Below, piece after piece: positions 13,401 to 15,628 of a DNA stretch of 15,628 nucleotides. The DNA is from Bacteroidales bacterium (GTDB lineage Bacteria > Bacteroidota > Bacteroidia > Bacteroidales > UBA7960). Location of the stretch: contig PWIY01000122.1 of NCBI GenBank assembly GCA_003560215.1, positions 1 through 15,628 of the forward strand, in the 5' to 3' direction. Made by a program: the position numbers and the translations under genes. Below the pieces are notes generated by a model, which had not been told where the DNA came from, did no database searches, and was given only the letters and a program-made list of their open reading frames with translations. Every line of letters starts with the position of its first letter. Within the stretch, counting starts at the first letter, position 1.

Positions 13401-14555
13401 TGGTCTGTTTCTGCCGAACTTTTCATGGGCGGTTACAAAGTCACCTGCCACAATGGAAGCCGCCAGAGACAGTTCGCCGGCCATGAGGGTGGCGGCGGCA
13501 ACTTCTGCAAAACGGCGGGCTTTTCCTGCTCCGTGACACCCGATGAGCCTGAGGCACTCCTTTTGTGTGGGAAGGGAAGTGCCGCCTCCCACAGTGCCTG
13601 CCACCAGTGAGGGCAGATGCAGGGAAACATAAAGGTCTTTTTCAATGGCTTCTGTATAAATATAGCCGACACATGATTCACTGACATTGGCCAGATCCTG
13701 CCCGCATGCCATAAAGAGTGCCGCGATGCCATTGGCCAGATGTCCGTTGGAACCCATAATCCCGGCGATCTGGCCGCCCGCCACCTGCCTGCGGTAAGCA
13801 TTGTCGATGTCTCTTGCAGTTGTTTTGAGGAAGCGGGAAATGACCCTTTCCTTCAGCAGGACTTCGGCAGTAACGGTTTTTCCCCTCCCGAGAATAGCAT
13901 TGATATGGGATGGTTTTTTGTCCGTTGCCATATTGCTTTCAATTGCATAACTCTGAATGGGATAATGCTTTTTAATGTACCGGCAGATGTCTTGCGATGC
14001 TTTGGTGATCATGTTCATTCCCATGGCATCTCCCGTGGTGAACTCAAGCCTTACATAAACGATCCGGCCATGGATGTATGTGCTGTAACCGGTCAGCTCT
14101 CCGTGATTGGTTGACTTCCTGGTAACTTCTTTGAGTTGGTCGAAGCTGGTTTCAAGCCAATCGGTAAAATCTTTTGCCTTGAAAACATTTTCCAGAATAA
14201 AGTAAGGAGCCCGCTGGATTTTGTCTCTTGCAACCAGTACGTTGACACCTCCTGACATGCTGATGGCCCTTGCACCCCGGTTGTAGGAGGCAACCAGGGC
14301 ACCCTCTGAAGTGCTCAGGGGGATATACAGGTCGCCATTTGTATGTTCACCGTTGATGGTGAGCGGTCCGATCACTCCAACGGGCAACTGGGCAAAACCA
14401 ATGATGTTTTCAATGTTGCCTTTGGTCAGTTCAGGATCTATAATGCTGTTATGGAGATACTCGATCTTCTGGTTACTCTCTTTTGCCAGAAATTCAGCCC
14501 TGGCTTTCATTATTTTCCTTGAATAGTCGTTCTCTCTGTTTTTGGGTAGCTTCAT
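13395..14555 (-). CDS. Class I hydroxymethylglutaryl-CoA reductase
   Basis: The 386-residue enzyme reduces HMG-CoA to mevalonate with NAD(P)H, the committed step of the mevalonate route to isoprenoids. Class I marks appear in order: ENIIGFAQLPVGVIGPL (49-65), STSEGALVASYNRGA with catalytic E84, the nucleotide-binding GDAMGMNM (175-182), ESNMATDKKPSHIN with the catalytic lysine at K213/K214, GQD with D287, VGGGTSLPTQKECL (322-335) and H377 in the C-terminal AHEKFGRNRP. Like the archaeal enzymes it lacks the N-terminal membrane domain of eukaryotes, so it is soluble. Deviations such as ESNMATDKK where other class I enzymes have SGNYCTDKK are moderate. No other mevalonate gene is in view. Its stop codon lies inside the terminator hairpin; upstream there is a possible TATTTTTG promoter element. 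Confidence 0.93.
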   Translation of the reverse strand: MKLPKNRENDYSRKIMKARAEFLAKESNQKIEYLHNSIIDPELTKGNIENIIGFAQLPVGVIGPLTINGEHTNGDLYIPLSTSEGALVASYNRGARAISMSGGVNVLVARDKIQRAPYFILENVFKAKDFTDWLETSFDQLKEVTRKSTNHGELTGYSTYIHGRIVYVRLEFTTGDAMGMNMITKASQDICRYIKKHYPIQSYAIESNMATDKKPSHINAILGRGKTVTAEVLLKERVISRFLKTTARDIDNAYRRQVAGGQIAGIMGSNGHLANGIAALFMACGQDLANVSESCVGYIYTEAIEKDLYVSLHLPSLVAGTVGGGTSLPTQKECLRLIGCHGAGKARRFAEVAAATLMAGELSLAASIVAGDFVTAHEKFGRNRPK

Positions 14556-14618
14556 TGTTTGAATGAATCAGATTTGTCTTTTTTTGGAAAAGCTCATGAT
14601 ACAGCCCTGAATAAAGCG

Positions 14619-14626
14619 CAAAAATA
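14619..14626 (-). promoter_or_regulatory. Possible -7 element of the HMG-CoA reductase gene
   Basis: Minus-strand TATTTTTG fits TAnnTTTG and would give a leader of about 55 nt. No perfect TTTG lies at -33. A 10-bp perfect palindrome, ATTGTACAAT (14631-14640), sits just upstream between the expected -33 and -7 elements and might bind a regulator. Confidence 0.4.
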
Positions 14627-14671
14627 AACAATTGTACAATCAGGAAAAAATTAAAAATTAATGACCCCGTA

Positions 14672-14701
14672 TTAAACCAAATTGCTAAACAGGCGTCTAA
14701 T
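14672..14701 (+). promoter_or_regulatory. Weak ECF-like site before the outer-membrane receptor gene
   Basis: TTAAACC (14672-14678), 15 nt, then CGTCTAAT (CGTC at 14694-14697) resembles the two ECF-type promoters of the sigma locus but matches the -35 part at only 5 of 7 bases and has a spacer one base shorter. It lies 70 nt before the ATG at 14768. The 212-nt gap 14556-14767 otherwise holds only the divergent reductase promoter region. Confidence 0.3.
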
Positions 14702-14767
14702 GAATGATTTCGATCATCCGGAGTTATTTGTCATTGATCCATTTATTGAATTCGTTTTTCCTTTGAA

Positions 14768-15628
14768 ATGAAAAAAGTATTGTTCATTGCATTGTTGCTT
14801 TCTCTGGTAACCGCTGTATCCGGTCAACGTCCACAGGGTCAGGGTCAGGGAAGGGGGCAGACTGGCACGGAACGGGCACGGGAAGTGCTTGTTCACGGTG
14901 TTGTTCTTGATCAGCAGGATGACCGTCCTTTACCCGGGGCCCACCTGTTTTTTACCCATACCCGCGATACAACCAGGGTATTCACTACGGCAGCAGATAT
15001 TGACGGCCATTTTGAGATCCGGATCCCCATGGGGATTTATGTGCTTCGCGCCACATATCTCGGCTTTGTGCCAATGGAAACCCTGGTTGAGGTCAGGGAA
15101 GATGTGAATGAACTGGATGCCCTGAAACTAACCATGAGTGGGGCGATGTTGCGGGAGGTGACCATTACCGGCAGAGCCGTTGCTGCCCAGCAGCGGGGAG
15201 ACACCATTCAATATAATGCTGCAGCCTTTACCACCAATCCGGATGCCAGTGCCGAAGATCTTGTAAGGCGAATGCCGGGAATCACCGTGGATGTGACCGG
15301 GGTCAGGGCACAGGGAGAAGAAGTTCAGCGTGTACTGGTGGATGGACGTGAATTTTTTGGTGATGATCCAAATATTGCCCTCAGAAACATCCCGGCAGAA
15401 ATGATTGATCAGATAGAGGTGTTCGATCAGCGAAGTGACCAGGCACTGCTGACCGGATTTGACGATGGCGACCGCACCAAAACCATTAACATTGTGACCC
15501 GGCTCGACCGTCGGAGCGGTCAGTTCGGCAGGGTTTACTCCGGATACGGAGACACTGAACGGTATCAGGCCGGACTGGTAACCAATATTTTTATGGACCA
15601 GCGGCGCATCTCCATTATCGGGATGAGC
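14768..15628 (+). CDS. Outer-membrane TonB-receptor-like beta-barrel protein, N-terminal part (cut by window edge)
   Basis: The first 287 residues are present and the frame is open to the right edge. There is a signal peptide (KKVLFIALLLSLVTAVSG, cleavage near residue 19), then a Q/G/R-rich flexible linker (about 20-36). A carboxypeptidase-regulatory-like beta sandwich covers about 40-123 (VHGVVLDQQDDRPLPGAHLF, then DGHFEIRIPMGIYVLRATYLGF). A plug domain starts near residue 130: GDTIQYNAAAF, EDLVRRMPGI, VLVDGREFFGDDPNIALRNIP, IEVFDQRSDQALLTGFDDG and KTINIVT. This combination is typical of the Bacteroidota OMP_b-brl_3 receptor-like proteins. The barrel begins about residue 255 and is mostly missing. 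Whether it imports a substrate through TonB is not shown; no TonB box was recognised. The start is the only ATG giving a proper signal peptide. Confidence 0.88.
   Translation, partial: MKKVLFIALLLSLVTAVSGQRPQGQGQGRGQTGTERAREVLVHGVVLDQQDDRPLPGAHLFFTHTRDTTRVFTTAADIDGHFEIRIPMGIYVLRATYLGFVPMETLVEVREDVNELDALKLTMSGAMLREVTITGRAVAAQQRGDTIQYNAAAFTTNPDASAEDLVRRMPGITVDVTGVRAQGEEVQRVLVDGREFFGDDPNIALRNIPAEMIDQIEVFDQRSDQALLTGFDDGDRTKTINIVTRLDRRSGQFGRVYSGYGDTERYQAGLVTNIFMDQRRISIIGMS

Noticed and set aside
1..15628. CRISPR array, tRNA, rRNA, insertion sequence or prophage
   Set aside because: No regularly spaced repeats, no cloverleaf or rRNA segments, and no transposase or integrase reading frame were recognised.

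Overview
The window looks like a chromosomal segment of a member of the Bacteroidota. The evidence is several sites matching the phylum's unusual vegetative promoter (TTTG, about 20 nt, TAnnTTTG), a sparse use of Shine-Dalgarno sites, an ECF sigma factor paired with an inner-membrane/beta-barrel chimera, DUF4382 lipoproteins, and a large outer-membrane receptor of the CarboxypepD_reg/plug/barrel type. Base composition is close to balanced. I cannot name a genus. The reductive dehalogenase suggests an anaerobic or low-oxygen setting.

Layout: (1) 1-1621, minus strand: the N-terminal third of an NhaC-type Na+/H+ antiporter, cut by the window edge, preceded by a tRNA-dihydrouridine synthase. (2) 1741-5544, minus strand: a cell-envelope sigma-factor locus with a lipoprotein, an ECF sigma factor and an anti-sigma-like inner-membrane/beta-barrel protein in one tight operon, then a DUF4382 lipoprotein behind its own promoter and ended by a strong terminator. 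Near-identical ECF-type promoter sequences (TRCAACC, 16 nt, CGTCT) lie before the operon and before the DUF4382 gene, which implies a small autoregulated regulon. (3) 5617-6522, plus strand: a TPR lipoprotein. (4) 6543-9408: a reductive dehalogenase cluster, with a divergent MarR repressor, Tat-exported RdhA, an RdhB-like membrane anchor and a membrane-tethered FMN-binding protein. A near-perfect 22-bp palindrome sits in the rdhA promoter, its perfect 14-bp core filling part of the spacer between the -33 and -7 elements. (5) 9458-10438: ATP-dependent phosphofructokinase. (6) 10663-13242: a large secreted M14 zinc carboxypeptidase. (7) 13395-14555, minus strand: class I HMG-CoA reductase, the committed step of the mevalonate pathway. 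(8) 14768 to the right edge: the start of a TonB-receptor-like outer-membrane protein.

The most interesting part is the compact rdhR-rdhA-rdhB-FMN cluster. It has a readable regulatory switch and a plausible complete path for electrons at the outer face of the inner membrane: flavoprotein, then anchored corrinoid/Fe-S dehalogenase. Second is the ECF locus, where promoter sequences in the window indicate which genes the sigma factor controls. No rRNA, tRNA, CRISPR array, insertion sequence or phage gene was recognised, and no gene-free stretch exceeds about 225 bases.
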